From Chitinophaga tropicalis (GTDB taxonomy: Bacteria; Bacteroidota; Bacteroidia; Chitinophagales; Chitinophagaceae): a stretch of DNA of 49,568 nucleotides. Below, one piece after another: positions 25,069 to 34,700 of this stretch. Position 1 is the stretch's first letter; each line of letters opens with the position of its first letter. The notes beneath the pieces were generated by a model. That model was given only the letters and a program-made list of their open reading frames with translations, had not been told where the DNA came from and searched no databases. Made by a program: the position numbers and the translations under genes. The stretch is taken from the NCBI RefSeq assembly GCF_009758205.1, contig NZ_WRXN01000023.1, forward strand, positions 1-49,568, written 5' to 3'.

Positions 25069-25145
25069 CTTATCAGAGAAGATTAGTCTGGGTTATGGAT
25101 ATGTCTTCTTTCAATGTTGGTTTCGTATCTGTCTTGTATGTCCGG

Positions 25146-25511
25146 TTACCTGTCCATCGCTATTGCCAATGTGGGGTATAAGGCCATAGGAACAACTGCG
25201 GGGCCCGTTTTGCAGGGGGGGCAGATAGCTTTTTCTTTTATTGTATCTCCCCGTTGCTGTAAACATCGCTCATACAGTAACTGGTAAAAATATCCTCCGG
25301 CAGAATGAGTGATATTCAGGTATGCTTTCTTCTTCCATACTTCAATGAATAACTGCTGGACGGTTTCTTTTGCTTTTTCGGGGTTTCCTAACATCTGACA
25401 GGCTTTGAGGCATAACGGTTTATAATATTTCATGAAAAAGTATTGGTAGGCCTCAAGTTTATTATCCTGCTTTAGTGCGGATAACATGACAGTATCCTCG
25501 CTGATTTGCAT
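25146..25511 (-). CDS. Shortened ECF sigma factor (region 2 only)
   Basis: 121 residues. Residues 10-85 follow sigma region 2 (ALKQDNKLEAYQYFFMKYYK, NPEKAKETVQQLFIEVWKKK, YFYQLLYERCLQQ). A normal ECF factor continues for another ~80 residues with region 4; here the frame ends in a proline/cysteine-rich tail (KAICPPCKTGPAVV), and only 77 bases remain before FecR, too few for region 4. It may be a decayed gene or a truncated regulator. Upstream of FecR in the usual order. Confidence 0.65.
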   Translation of the reverse strand: MQISEDTVMLSALKQDNKLEAYQYFFMKYYKPLCLKACQMLGNPEKAKETVQQLFIEVWKKKAYLNITHSAGGYFYQLLYERCLQQRGDTIKEKAICPPCKTGPAVVPMALYPTLAIAMDR

Positions 25512-25660
25512 ACGATAATATTAATTGGTTAATCAAGGTGCCGGTTTGAACTATTAAGTTCGATTAAAAGAATAAGAAACTTGTTAATGAGATGTTAATA
25601 AGCGCTATTTTATGACTTTCCCTTAAATTGCACCTTTCTAAAAGTTTAATATACTGGATC

Positions 25661-27040
25661 ATGCAAGTTTGGAAAGACTATCAGGCAAAGAATAAGGACC
25701 GTTTTTTGGAAGAGCTGCTGTCACTGCTGCGTATTCCTTCGGTTAGTGCCGATTCCCGTTTTGCCGCCGATGTGAAAACCTGTGCTGAGGAAGTGAAGAA
25801 AAGGCTGGAAGAGGCCGGCGCTGAGAATGTAGAAGTTTGTCCTACCGCCGGACACCCAATAGTATATGGTGAAAAGATCATTAATCCCGCATTGCCTACA
25901 GTGCTGGTATATGGCCACTATGACGTTCAACCGGCAGATCCGCTGGAACTGTGGGACAGCGGTCCGTTTGAACCGGTTATCAAAGGAGATAACATTTATG
26001 CCCGCGGCAGCGCGGACGATAAAGGGCAGTTCTACATGCACGTAAAAGCGCTGGAGATCATGACCAAAACAGATACACTTCCCTGTAACCTGAAATTCAT
26101 GATAGAAGGGGAGGAAGAAGTAGGTTCGTCCAACCTCGGCATCTTTGTAAAGGCCAATAAAGAGAAACTGAAGGCAGACGTAGTACTGATATCAGATACC
26201 TCTATGATAAGCCTCCAGGACCCTTCACTGGATACAGGCCTGCGCGGTCTTTCCTATATGGAAGTGGAAGTGACCGGTCCTAACCGTGACCTGCACAGCG
26301 GCGTATATGGCGGAGCTGTCGCTAACCCGGCTACCATCCTCTGTCAGCTTATCGCTTCCATGCACGATGAGAATAACCACATTACCATCCCCGGTTTTTA
26401 TGATAAAGTACAGGACCTTAGCAAAGAAGAACGCAAGGCCCTGAACGATGCCCCTTTTGATGAGGCTGAATACAAAAAAGACCTGGGCGTGGATGAGCTC
26501 TGGGGTGAGAAAGGCTATTCAACCATAGAACGTACCGGTATCCGCCCCACCCTGGAAGTGAACGGTATCTGGGGTGGTTATACCGGCGAAGGTTCCAAAA
26601 CAGTACTGCCCTCCAAAGCATTTGCCAAGATCTCTATGAGACTGGTGCCTAACCAGGACTGGATCGAGATCTCTGAGCTCTTTAAAAATCATTTTGAAAA
26701 GATCGCTCCCAAATACGTAAAAGTAAAGGTGACCACACACCATGGCGGCAGCCCTTATGTAACGCCAACTGATCATGTGGCTTTTAAAGCTGCCAGCGAA
26801 GCTATCAAGGCTACCTTCGGTAAATCCCCCATCCCCGTACGCGGTGGCGGAAGTATTCCTATCGTAGCACTGTTTGAAAAAGAACTGGGACTGAAAACCA
26901 TCCTGATGGGCTTTGGTCTGGATAGCGATAACCTGCACTCACCTAACGAAAAGTACGGACTGGCCAATTTCTATAAGGGAATTGAGACCATCCCTTACTT
27001 CCACAAATACTTTGCGGAATTAGGACGCACATCAGCTTAA
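25661..27040 (+). CDS. M20-family metallo-dipeptidase
   Basis: 459 residues from the ATG at 25661. Metal-site motifs of family M20 are present: GHYDVQP (His86, Asp88), ARGSADDKGQ (Asp119/Asp120), EGEEEVGSS (Glu151-153), the lid-domain GLRGLSYMEVEVTGP, and a late VRGGGSIP and DNLHSPNEKY with histidine. It hydrolyses dipeptides or N-acyl amino acids in the cytoplasm with two zinc ions. There is no signal peptide. A terminator follows the stop, so the S4 gene downstream may be separate. Confidence 0.95.
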   Translation: MQVWKDYQAKNKDRFLEELLSLLRIPSVSADSRFAADVKTCAEEVKKRLEEAGAENVEVCPTAGHPIVYGEKIINPALPTVLVYGHYDVQPADPLELWDSGPFEPVIKGDNIYARGSADDKGQFYMHVKALEIMTKTDTLPCNLKFMIEGEEEVGSSNLGIFVKANKEKLKADVVLISDTSMISLQDPSLDTGLRGLSYMEVEVTGPNRDLHSGVYGGAVANPATILCQLIASMHDENNHITIPGFYDKVQDLSKEERKALNDAPFDEAEYKKDLGVDELWGEKGYSTIERTGIRPTLEVNGIWGGYTGEGSKTVLPSKAFAKISMRLVPNQDWIEISELFKNHFEKIAPKYVKVKVTTHHGGSPYVTPTDHVAFKAASEAIKATFGKSPIPVRGGGSIPIVALFEKELGLKTILMGFGLDSDNLHSPNEKYGLANFYKGIETIPYFHKYFAELGRTSA

Positions 27041-27043
27041 TTT

Positions 27044-27068
27044 TTTAGCCGGCCACGTGCCGGCTAAA
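27044..27068 (+). terminator. Terminator after the M20 peptidase gene
   Basis: 10-bp stem TTTAGCCGGC/GCCGGCTAAA (27044-27053 with 27059-27068) then TTT. It belongs to the GCCGGC palindrome family seen in several intergenic spaces here. Confidence 0.75.
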
Positions 27069-27081
27069 TTTTCTCTTTATC

Positions 27082-27477
27082 ATGCAAAACACAGAAAAAC
27101 TCCGACTTGATAAATATCTCTGGGCCATCAGGGTATTCAAAACCCGTACCCAGGCGTCTGCTGCCTGCGAAGCCGGCAAGGTAAAAATGAACGGTACCTC
27201 GGTAAAAGCCGCCCGCGCCGTAGGGATCGGAGATAAATATGAGATCAGGACCGAAGCCCGGAAATGGGTGATCGAAGTAGTAGGTCTGCTCGCCAACAGG
27301 GTACAGTATACCGAAGCTATTAAATATTATGTTGATATTACTCCGGAAGAAGACCAGCAGGCCAACCAGCGTACTGCTGCCAGCTTCCATACCGGTAAAC
27401 GCCCCAGCAAGATCGGCAGGCCTACCAAAAAGGAACGCCGTGAACTGGACGATTTTATGGGAGGCGAGGAAGAATAA
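27082..27477 (+). CDS. RNA-binding S4 domain protein (Hsp15-like)
   Basis: 131 residues. The S4 domain lies at residues 5-65 (LRLDKYLWAIRVFKTRTQAS, AGKVKMNGTSVKAARAVGIGD). A basic C-terminal tail is rich in Lys/Arg (RPSKIGRPTKKERRELDDF). Hsp15/HslR binds free 50S subunits carrying nascent peptide; the tail is typical. It starts 41 bases after the M20 gene, beyond a hairpin. Confidence 0.92.
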   Translation: MQNTEKLRLDKYLWAIRVFKTRTQASAACEAGKVKMNGTSVKAARAVGIGDKYEIRTEARKWVIEVVGLLANRVQYTEAIKYYVDITPEEDQQANQRTAASFHTGKRPSKIGRPTKKERRELDDFMGGEEE

Positions 27478-27506
27478 AAAACGCCTTCAAAAGACTTTCT
27501 TTATAA

Positions 27507-27527
27507 CTGGCCGCCCTGGGCGGCCAG
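27507..27527 (+). terminator. Hairpin after the S4 gene
   Basis: 9-bp GC-rich stem CTGGCCGCC/GGCGGCCAG with a three-base loop. No T run, so termination is uncertain; the sequence resembles the GGCCGC palindrome family. Confidence 0.5.
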
Positions 27528-27591
27528 ATTCCGTTATACAAATCCAATTTTGCGTAGTAAATTCGCGGGATTTTAAATCCGATCTCAATCA

Positions 27592-28812
27592 ATGTCTAAG
27601 CAAAGCGATCTTCTCTCCACAGATTTCCTGGTGAAAGTGGCTGAAGAATTTGGAACACCAGTATATATATATCATGCTGAAAAAATAAAGATCCAGTACG
27701 AAAAGCTGCAAAGCGCTTTCCATAAAACGGATGCCCGCTTCTTCTACGCTTGTAAGGCACTTACCAATATAAATATCCTGAAGTACATCAATTCCATTGG
27801 CTGCGGACTGGACACCGTATCCATCCAGGAAGTACACCTGGGCCTCAGGGCAGGATTTGAACCAAAGAACATTATATTCACTCCCAACTGTGTTGACCTC
27901 GAAGAGATCATTGCAGCCAAAGACCTGGGTGTGAACATCAACATAGATAACATTTCTATACTGGAGCAGTTTGGTAACCGCTTTGGCGACTCTTACCCCA
28001 TCTGCATCCGCCTGAACCCGCATATCATGGCTGGAGGTAATTACAAGATCTCCACCGGCCACGTAGATAGCAAATTCGGTATCTCCATTCACCAACTGCG
28101 TCATATTGAACGCATTGTGAAGAGCACCAAACTGAAAGTAACAGGGCTGCACATGCACACCGGCTCTGAGATAAAAGATGTAGACGTATTCCTGCGCGGT
28201 GTGGATATCATGTTTGAACAGGCCGTACATTTCCCTGATCTTGAATTTATTGACCTGGGCAGCGGTTTTAAAGTAGCTTACCAGTCTGGCGATCCTGAAA
28301 CCGATATCAATCTCCTGGGACGTAAACTGTCTGAAGCATTCAACAAATTCAGCCAGACATATAACCGTCCGCTGCAGGTGTGGTTTGAACCTGGTAAGTT
28401 CCTGGTAAGCCAGTGTGGTTATTTTGTAGTGAAGGCGAATGTGATCAAACAAACCACTGCTACTGTATTTGTAGGCGTAAACTCAGGCTTTAACCACCTG
28501 ATCAGACCTATGTTCTATGACGCCTTCCACCTTATTAAGAATATCTCAAACCCAAAAGGCACCGAAAGGATCTATACTGTAGTAGGTAATATCTGTGAAA
28601 CAGATACCTTCGGATGGGACCGTAAACTGAATGAAGTAAAGGAAGGAGATTACCTTGTATTCTATAATGCAGGCGCCTATGGTTTTGAAATGGCATCCAA
28701 CTTCAACTCCCGTCTTAAACCGGCAGAAGTACTGGTAAAAGATGGTAAAGCACAGCTTATCCGCAGGCGTGATACACTCGAAGATCTGCTGAGAAACCAG
28801 ATAGAGCTATAA
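27592..28812 (+). CDS. lysA: Diaminopimelate decarboxylase
   Basis: 406 residues. The PLP lysine is Lys55 in FYACKALTN. Other conserved parts are GLDTVSIQE, GLHMHTGSE, FIDLGSGFK, FEPGKFLV and the late GNICETDTFGWDR with the active-site cysteine. It makes L-lysine from meso-diaminopimelate in the cytoplasm as the last step of the pathway. Not next to other lysine genes here. The next gene is 500 bases away, behind a large inverted repeat. Confidence 0.95.
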   Translation: MSKQSDLLSTDFLVKVAEEFGTPVYIYHAEKIKIQYEKLQSAFHKTDARFFYACKALTNINILKYINSIGCGLDTVSIQEVHLGLRAGFEPKNIIFTPNCVDLEEIIAAKDLGVNINIDNISILEQFGNRFGDSYPICIRLNPHIMAGGNYKISTGHVDSKFGISIHQLRHIERIVKSTKLKVTGLHMHTGSEIKDVDVFLRGVDIMFEQAVHFPDLEFIDLGSGFKVAYQSGDPETDINLLGRKLSEAFNKFSQTYNRPLQVWFEPGKFLVSQCGYFVVKANVIKQTTATVFVGVNSGFNHLIRPMFYDAFHLIKNISNPKGTERIYTVVGNICETDTFGWDRKLNEVKEGDYLVFYNAGAYGFEMASNFNSRLKPAEVLVKDGKAQLIRRRDTLEDLLRNQIEL

Positions 28813-28896
28813 ATTCTTCCCTAAAGTTTTCAAGCTGCGCGCAGCGCTAAAAAATCTTTTACTTGAATTTTGAGCCGGCCGCAGACCGGCCTGCTC

Positions 28897-29050
28897 AAAA
28901 AAAGGTTTTGCCGAAGGCGAGGGCACTGAAAAAGTAGTTTTCTTTAAAGAAATATTCGGGTAGGGGGTGGAGAATATTTTCGAATAGACGATTCTCAGAG
29001 CCTACGTAAGGACTTTTTCAGTGCCCTCGCCGAAGGCAAAACCTTTTTTT
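28897..29050. repeat. Large inverted repeat, 39-nt arms
   Basis: Arms 28897-28935 and 29012-29050 pair at 36 of 39 positions. The only break is a GAA/GAA internal loop, because each arm carries GCCGAAGGC in the same orientation. The 76-base centre has its own small dyads, TTTCTTTAAAGAAA and GAGAAT/ATTCTC. The outer ends are A7 and T7. Confidence 0.85.
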
Positions 29051-29171
29051 CAAATTCTACATCAAAAAGAAATTTAAACTGATATACAACCAATTTCCCT
29101 AACCTGACATAATAAAAAAATAACTAACACCTTACAGATTAGAATATTATTACACGCAAATCAGGCAGTTT

Positions 29172-29207
29172 TTTGTGTTCGTGGTAACAAGTTTTAACAT
29201 AACTTTG
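29172..29207 (+). promoter_or_regulatory. Possible promoter of the GAF protein gene
   Basis: TAACTTTG (29200-29207) matches TAnnTTTG; a TTTG at 29172-29175 lies 24 bases before it, a little far. The predicted leader is about 110 bases. Confidence 0.5.
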
Positions 29208-29319
29208 CCCTACCAAACCACACTTTCTCTGCTTAATCCTGCAATACTGTTCACACAATATTTTATAATCCCATTCGTCTGAAATAATAAGGATGAGTCA
29301 TTTTTACTTATAATTGAAT

Positions 29320-31653
29320 ATGAAAGTTTTATCTGCTAACTCGGACGTAATGAAAGAGGAGGCGCTGATAGACAGCCATATCTCTTTCGGGCCCTACATC
29401 AGGTTCCTGAAAGAAAAAGCGGCTAACAAATCAGACGCCCGCTCAGCTTACTACGGGCAGATTGTTAAGCAGTTCGAAAATAATCCTGCCCTACTCGGAC
29501 CTATAGCCGGGGCGGACGATCTATCAGCCTATCAGGAATATATAGACCTGATCATTGCAACTATCTTCCCGGTTACGACCGATATGGACAAGGATATTTA
29601 TGGGATCGGCGTCCCCCATAAATTCGCTATTTTCTACTACTCAGATCTGTTCCGAAAGCTTTTTACAGGCAACGGAGACAAACTCATGGCTGTGCCGGAA
29701 GGCATCTCTCCGGCAAAAGTTAAAAAGGACAAGCTGGAGTGGCTGTACAAACTGCTGCTGGAAAAAGTATACGGCTTCCCGGTAGAATATCGCAACGATA
29801 TCATTCATCACATTACACTACCCGATAGCAACGGTCTGAAGAAATATGTGAAGATCCAGGTCGACCCGCGCTTTGTAGACGTAAAGGTAAAAGGAGAAGT
29901 ACCCGATATCTCTTATGACCATATCTGCAAAAAGGAATTTTGTGTGGATATGCTGCAGGAAATGCTGCCACTGGACAAATTCTCACTGGAAGGCTTCGTG
30001 ATCTGGACCATACAGGATGTTACCAAAGATGAAGTTCAGAACAGTATGAAGAACCTGATCCTGGACATGCATCGTGGTAATGAACAACAGACCTACCGCA
30101 GGATGGAAGAAGAGGTGAAATCCCTCATGCAGAAGGAGGATATCAGCGTTCATATCGTGCCTATTCCAAAGATCAACGGCCGCTATGTATTGGAATGCGA
30201 TCTGTGCGAGAACGGAGTAATGCTGGGTGTGATCAATAATGAAAAACAACAGCAACAGCTCTTCCAGCAACTGATACAATACCTTATGCAGCAACGGCAA
30301 CCATTGCTGATCCCGGAAGTGACAGAAGCATCACTACATGCCTATCCGTTCCTGAAGTACCTGTTGCTGAAAGGTATCAGAAGCTATGTAATGGCGCCGG
30401 TCTGGCATGAAGATCAGCTGCTGGGCATTGTGGAAGTAGCTTCCTCCACACCTGGCAGGGTATCAGGAGAAACAATAGGGGCAGCCATGCCTGCATACCC
30501 ACTGGTAAGCATGCTGCTGAGCCGTGGCCTCGATATCATGAACAGCCGCATCACAGAAGTCATAAAAGAACAGTTCACTGCATTGCAGCCCGCTGTAGAA
30601 TGGAAGTTCACTGATGCCGCATGGCATTATCTCCATACACCGAAGAAGGACCGTAAAGACATCGGCAATATAGCCTTTGAAGACGTATACCCTCTCTATG
30701 GCGCTGTAGATATCCGCAACTCTTCCACAGAACGCAGCAATGCTATACATGAAGACCTGCGGGAACAACTGGTGCTTATTGGCGAAACACTGGACCATAT
30801 AGGTAAAACTATCTACCTGCCCCTGCTGGAAGAACTGAAGTTTAAAAACGATGAACTGATCACCGGTATTACCAGTGGCATGCTGTCTGAAGATGAGCTG
30901 AAAACAAACAACTACCTGGATGAAGAAATAGGCCCTCTGTTCCGTCACCTGCATGAAAGTCATCCTTCCCTGCAGCCGGAACTGGAACGTTATTTCTCAC
31001 TCGTAGATAAAACAGAAGGCCATATTCAGCATCACCGCCAGGAGTATGAAGACAGCCTCGCCAGAATCAACTCCGAGATCAATAAGTACCTGGATAAAGA
31101 GAAGGATAATATCCAGCACTCTTTCCCCTGCTACTTTGAAAAATACCGTACCGATGGGGTAGAGTACAATATTTATATCGGACAATCTATCTCCCGGGAC
31201 AGGAAGTTTGATAACCTGTACCTCCGTAATCTCAGGTTATGGCAACTGACATCTATGGCTGAAATAGCCAGGATGACCAATAGCCTGATCCCTGAACTGA
31301 AAGTACCGCTGCAAACCACTCAGCTGATCCTCATCCACAGCAATCCGATCGATATCAGCTTCAGACAGGATGAACGCCGCTTTGATGTGGAAGGCGCTTA
31401 CAACATCCGCTATGAGATCATCAAGAAGAGGATCGATAAGGTAAGGATCAGGCAGACAGGTAAACGTCTTACCCAGCCAGGTACCGTTTCTATCGTATAC
31501 TCATACGCCAGGGAAATGGAGGAATACCTGAAATACATCACCTTCCTGCAGAACAAAGGATTACTTTCTTCTGACGTGGAAATGCTGGATCTTGAAGACC
31601 TTCAGGGAGTAAGCGGGTTAAGGGCTTTACGCGTGAAAGTAAATATGGAATAA
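29320..31653 (+). CDS. Large GAF-domain protein of unknown function
   Basis: 777 residues from the ATG at 29320 (an in-frame TTG lies six bases upstream). No signal peptide or membrane helix, so cytoplasmic. A region around residues 270-410 has a GAF-like fold pattern (VHIVPIPKINGRYVLEC, RSYVMAPVWHEDQLLGIVEVAS). It is followed by a long helical part and a C-terminal block with FPCYFEKYRTDGVEYNIYIGQS. No kinase, cyclase or phosphodiesterase catalytic motif is recognisable. Similar GAF proteins of this length are present in related Bacteroidota (recollection, not searched). It is single, between two strongly structured intergenic regions. Confidence 0.75.
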   Translation: MKVLSANSDVMKEEALIDSHISFGPYIRFLKEKAANKSDARSAYYGQIVKQFENNPALLGPIAGADDLSAYQEYIDLIIATIFPVTTDMDKDIYGIGVPHKFAIFYYSDLFRKLFTGNGDKLMAVPEGISPAKVKKDKLEWLYKLLLEKVYGFPVEYRNDIIHHITLPDSNGLKKYVKIQVDPRFVDVKVKGEVPDISYDHICKKEFCVDMLQEMLPLDKFSLEGFVIWTIQDVTKDEVQNSMKNLILDMHRGNEQQTYRRMEEEVKSLMQKEDISVHIVPIPKINGRYVLECDLCENGVMLGVINNEKQQQQLFQQLIQYLMQQRQPLLIPEVTEASLHAYPFLKYLLLKGIRSYVMAPVWHEDQLLGIVEVASSTPGRVSGETIGAAMPAYPLVSMLLSRGLDIMNSRITEVIKEQFTALQPAVEWKFTDAAWHYLHTPKKDRKDIGNIAFEDVYPLYGAVDIRNSSTERSNAIHEDLREQLVLIGETLDHIGKTIYLPLLEELKFKNDELITGITSGMLSEDELKTNNYLDEEIGPLFRHLHESHPSLQPELERYFSLVDKTEGHIQHHRQEYEDSLARINSEINKYLDKEKDNIQHSFPCYFEKYRTDGVEYNIYIGQSISRDRKFDNLYLRNLRLWQLTSMAEIARMTNSLIPELKVPLQTTQLILIHSNPIDISFRQDERRFDVEGAYNIRYEIIKKRIDKVRIRQTGKRLTQPGTVSIVYSYAREMEEYLKYITFLQNKGLLSSDVEMLDLEDLQGVSGLRALRVKVNME

Positions 31654-31664
31654 ACCCGCCGCAG

Positions 31665-31717
31665 GCTTCTTAAAAAAAACGCTTTTGCCGAAGGCAAAAG
31701 CGTTTTTTTTAAGAAGC
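31665..31717. terminator. Terminator with a 25-bp perfect stem and GAA triloop
   Basis: Arms 31665-31689 and 31693-31717 pair without mismatch around the loop GAA. A8 and T8 runs are built into the stem, so it can work for both convergent genes. Preceded by the CCGCCGCAGG palindrome remnant. Confidence 0.9.
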
Positions 31718-31731
31718 AATTCTCAACGATG

Positions 31732-34700
31732 TTAAAATCTGAACCCAAACGTAATATAAGGCAACACTCCTTCTTCAGAACGTCCTACTGTTGCTGTCAG
31801 CACAAACATATTGATAGGCGTAAAGAAGAGCCCTCCGCCATAACCATCATGCCAGGCACTGGAACTTTCTCCTTTATACCACACCCTTCCCACATCATTG
31901 AACGCCAGCAAGCCAACAGTAGCAGGGAAAAGATATGAACGGAACTCAAACAGTTTTACCCTCAGCTCAGTATTGTTATATACCATGCCGTTACCGGAGA
32001 AGCGGTAGTTACGGTAACCACGCAGGTTCTGTATACCTCCCAATGTCAACGCCTGGAAATATTCATATCCACCACGTAATAAACCTCCGCCGAAACGGGT
32101 TACGAATACTACGTTGGTAGGTGCATGAAAGCTGGCATAGATACTCATATCCGTCTGCAACTGCAGGTAATGGCGTTTATCCTGGTTCAGTCCCTGGTTG
32201 GCAAATGCCGAAGTATTCCAGAAAATACCACGGGTAGGCATCAGCTCATTATCCCTTGTATCTATCTGCAATGCTACGCGGAAGCCTGCATAGGACTTGG
32301 ATTCAAATACAGAGAGTGAATCCAGGCCGTTGTGTGCAAAATCAGTGATGATGCGGTCTTCTGTCTCGTCTTTGTCAAGACTGTAATAGGTAAATGAAGG
32401 ACCATACAGCAGCGATACATCCGGCGACAGTTTGCTTCTCAGCAGTGGTTCCACATTAAACAGGCTGAAACGGGTACGGTAATAACGGATGGTTTTACTC
32501 TTGTCAAACACCGTTTCATTACCAAAACCAAAGAAGTTGATAGTATTGTTAGGCGCTTTGGCACTGGCAGACATGACAAGGTCCGTTTTGCCTATTACAT
32601 CGGTGAACTCACCCAGGTATTTAAACTGCCAGGCTTCAGTAGCCAGTGCATGTCCGACAATAAGGCTTTGCCTGCTGGCAAACGGTCTTTTACGGAAGCC
32701 CTGCGTAGTGTATTGGAAGCCTAAACCGAGGGAGAGCCCGTCATCCTGGTTAAATCCTGCTGAAGCCAATGGCATCAGCTTGTCATAAATAAACCTGAAT
32801 GGCGTACGCTCGTAGCGTATATTGGCCGGATCGGACGATATGATCTTCCTTTCATGCCCGCCCAGCAGGAAAGTATCCTGGCTGTTTGACAGGTCATAGA
32901 TCTTAATACGGTGGCCGGCGCGTACATCTGAGCTATCTATATAGGTGTCTTTATCACTGCCTCCTATAATACGCATCCGTACAGGAGTACGGTTATCTCC
33001 TTTTATGATGTACCTGTCTCCTCCGCCGAAACCGAAGAGCCTTACTTCCTTCGTCACCTTCGGATCAAAGATGCGGTTATAAATAACCTGCTCAATCTCA
33101 CCCTGCTTATCTATCTTATTCACTGTAACGGATAAACGGCCTTCTGGTAAACGTTCAATGGAGAACAGTTCCCGTTTCTTACTGCCGGTTATTTCCACAT
33201 GTTTTGAAATGAAACGGTAGAATTTCAGCGATTCTTCCTCCAGGATCTCACGGCGTGCTTTCAGTGTATTGTAGGTACGCGCTCCTACCATTGCTTTGAT
33301 GGTATCGGGAAAACGCTCTACAGCCGATGCCAGCACGGTATCTGTCATCGTTGTTACGAAGGTATGGGCAATCTCCTTCCACTGCTGCTCATTCAGCTCA
33401 TTCATGAAAGAACGGTCAAATGGCTGTGCTGTTGGGTTTTGTCCCTGTATATACCGGATCTTCGGACGGAAGCCCTGTATATTAGGCATGGCCCACTTAC
33501 GGGAAGCAATACGGGGGATAGCGCCTTCGTTGATGAAGAATGCCTGGTCACGATCGCGGGGAATAGGATAATAGCTTTTTGTCTTTTCCTTTTTATTCTT
33601 CTCAACACCCCAGCGCCACTGATCGTCATGGCGGTCCCAGTCAGCAATAAGCCAGTCCAGCAAACGTGCTCTCAGTACTTCAGGCTGATTTACGGTATTG
33701 TCATTATCTCCGTGAAGCTGTTCTAACAGTTTAACGGTATTAAGACTTTTCCCTTTGATATCGGGCTCTCTTTCTTCGAAAAGATATACATCATTCCCAT
33801 AAACATTGGAATAGATGCCCAGGGAAGTATCTTTCGGCACATACATGAATGTTGGGTTGGTATGATGTACCCCTGCAGATTCTGCCAGTGAAGCCACAAC
33901 AAGCGGGGCATAAGGGTTGGAGGCAGAGATCTGGTCCTGTACCACGTCTTTGGCTACTGTTTCTCTCAGCGCTTCCGGCACTGCTTTATCCGGGTATTTC
34001 TTCATGGAACGGATCACCCATTCATTTCCTTCTTTATCTTCCAGTCTCAGGGAGAGTGTCTGCATGCCTCCGCCACGTTTAAGCACTTTCAGCCCGCCTT
34101 TCTCTTTCTGCATATCCATCACCGGGAAGTTAAGCGGGGTAGACCATACATTGCGGTAGTTCCTGCCCAGCAGCCAGTAATGAAAACCACTCTTACCGGC
34201 ATATTGGGAATCGGCCGGCATAGTAACCGTTGGCGGCAGCTGGCTGGCTGGCAGACCAGCATTTTCGATAGCGCTGGATTTTACGTCCTGGATGCTGAAA
34301 AGTTGCTGCGCATATACCGGGGCATCTGCATGGCCAACAGTATAGTATTGTACAGATACATGCCCGGTATTAGATATTTCCAGCGCGCTGTAACCATTTT
34401 CATTGCTGGCAAAAAGCGACTTGCTGCCTTTTTTTACCCTTGTCTCTTTGGCGCCGCTTCCACTGATAACATAATAGTTCTGCTGGTCTTTGATCAGCTG
34501 CAAGGTATGGTCATGACCGGAAACAAAAATGGCGGGGCCATGAGGTCTGAATGCGGCTTCCACTCCTTTGATCATTGCCTGGTAATGCGGATTGGGAATA
34601 TCTTCCGGAGTTCCGAACACCCCGCGGGTAAGCGGATAGATAGAGCCCAGTACGGGTAGTGGTATGTAAAGCCCTTTCTTAAGATCGGTAAAAGGGAAGA

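Larger units (their letters stand above)
28813..29319. other. Structured 507-bp intergenic region
   Basis: It holds a GCTGCGCGCAGC palindrome near the left end, a GCCGGCCGCAG palindrome (28873-28896 region), the 39-nt-arm inverted repeat (28897-29050), then a low-complexity A/T-rich stretch and a promoter box. I see no open frame with coding character. Confidence 0.7.

Noticed and set aside
27589..28452. 287-residue minus-strand frame opposite lysA
   Set aside because: Lies wholly against lysA and reads as a shadow; no motif.
28936..29011. Small gene inside the large inverted repeat
   Set aside because: No start codon with an open frame of useful length; the segment is rich in dyads instead.
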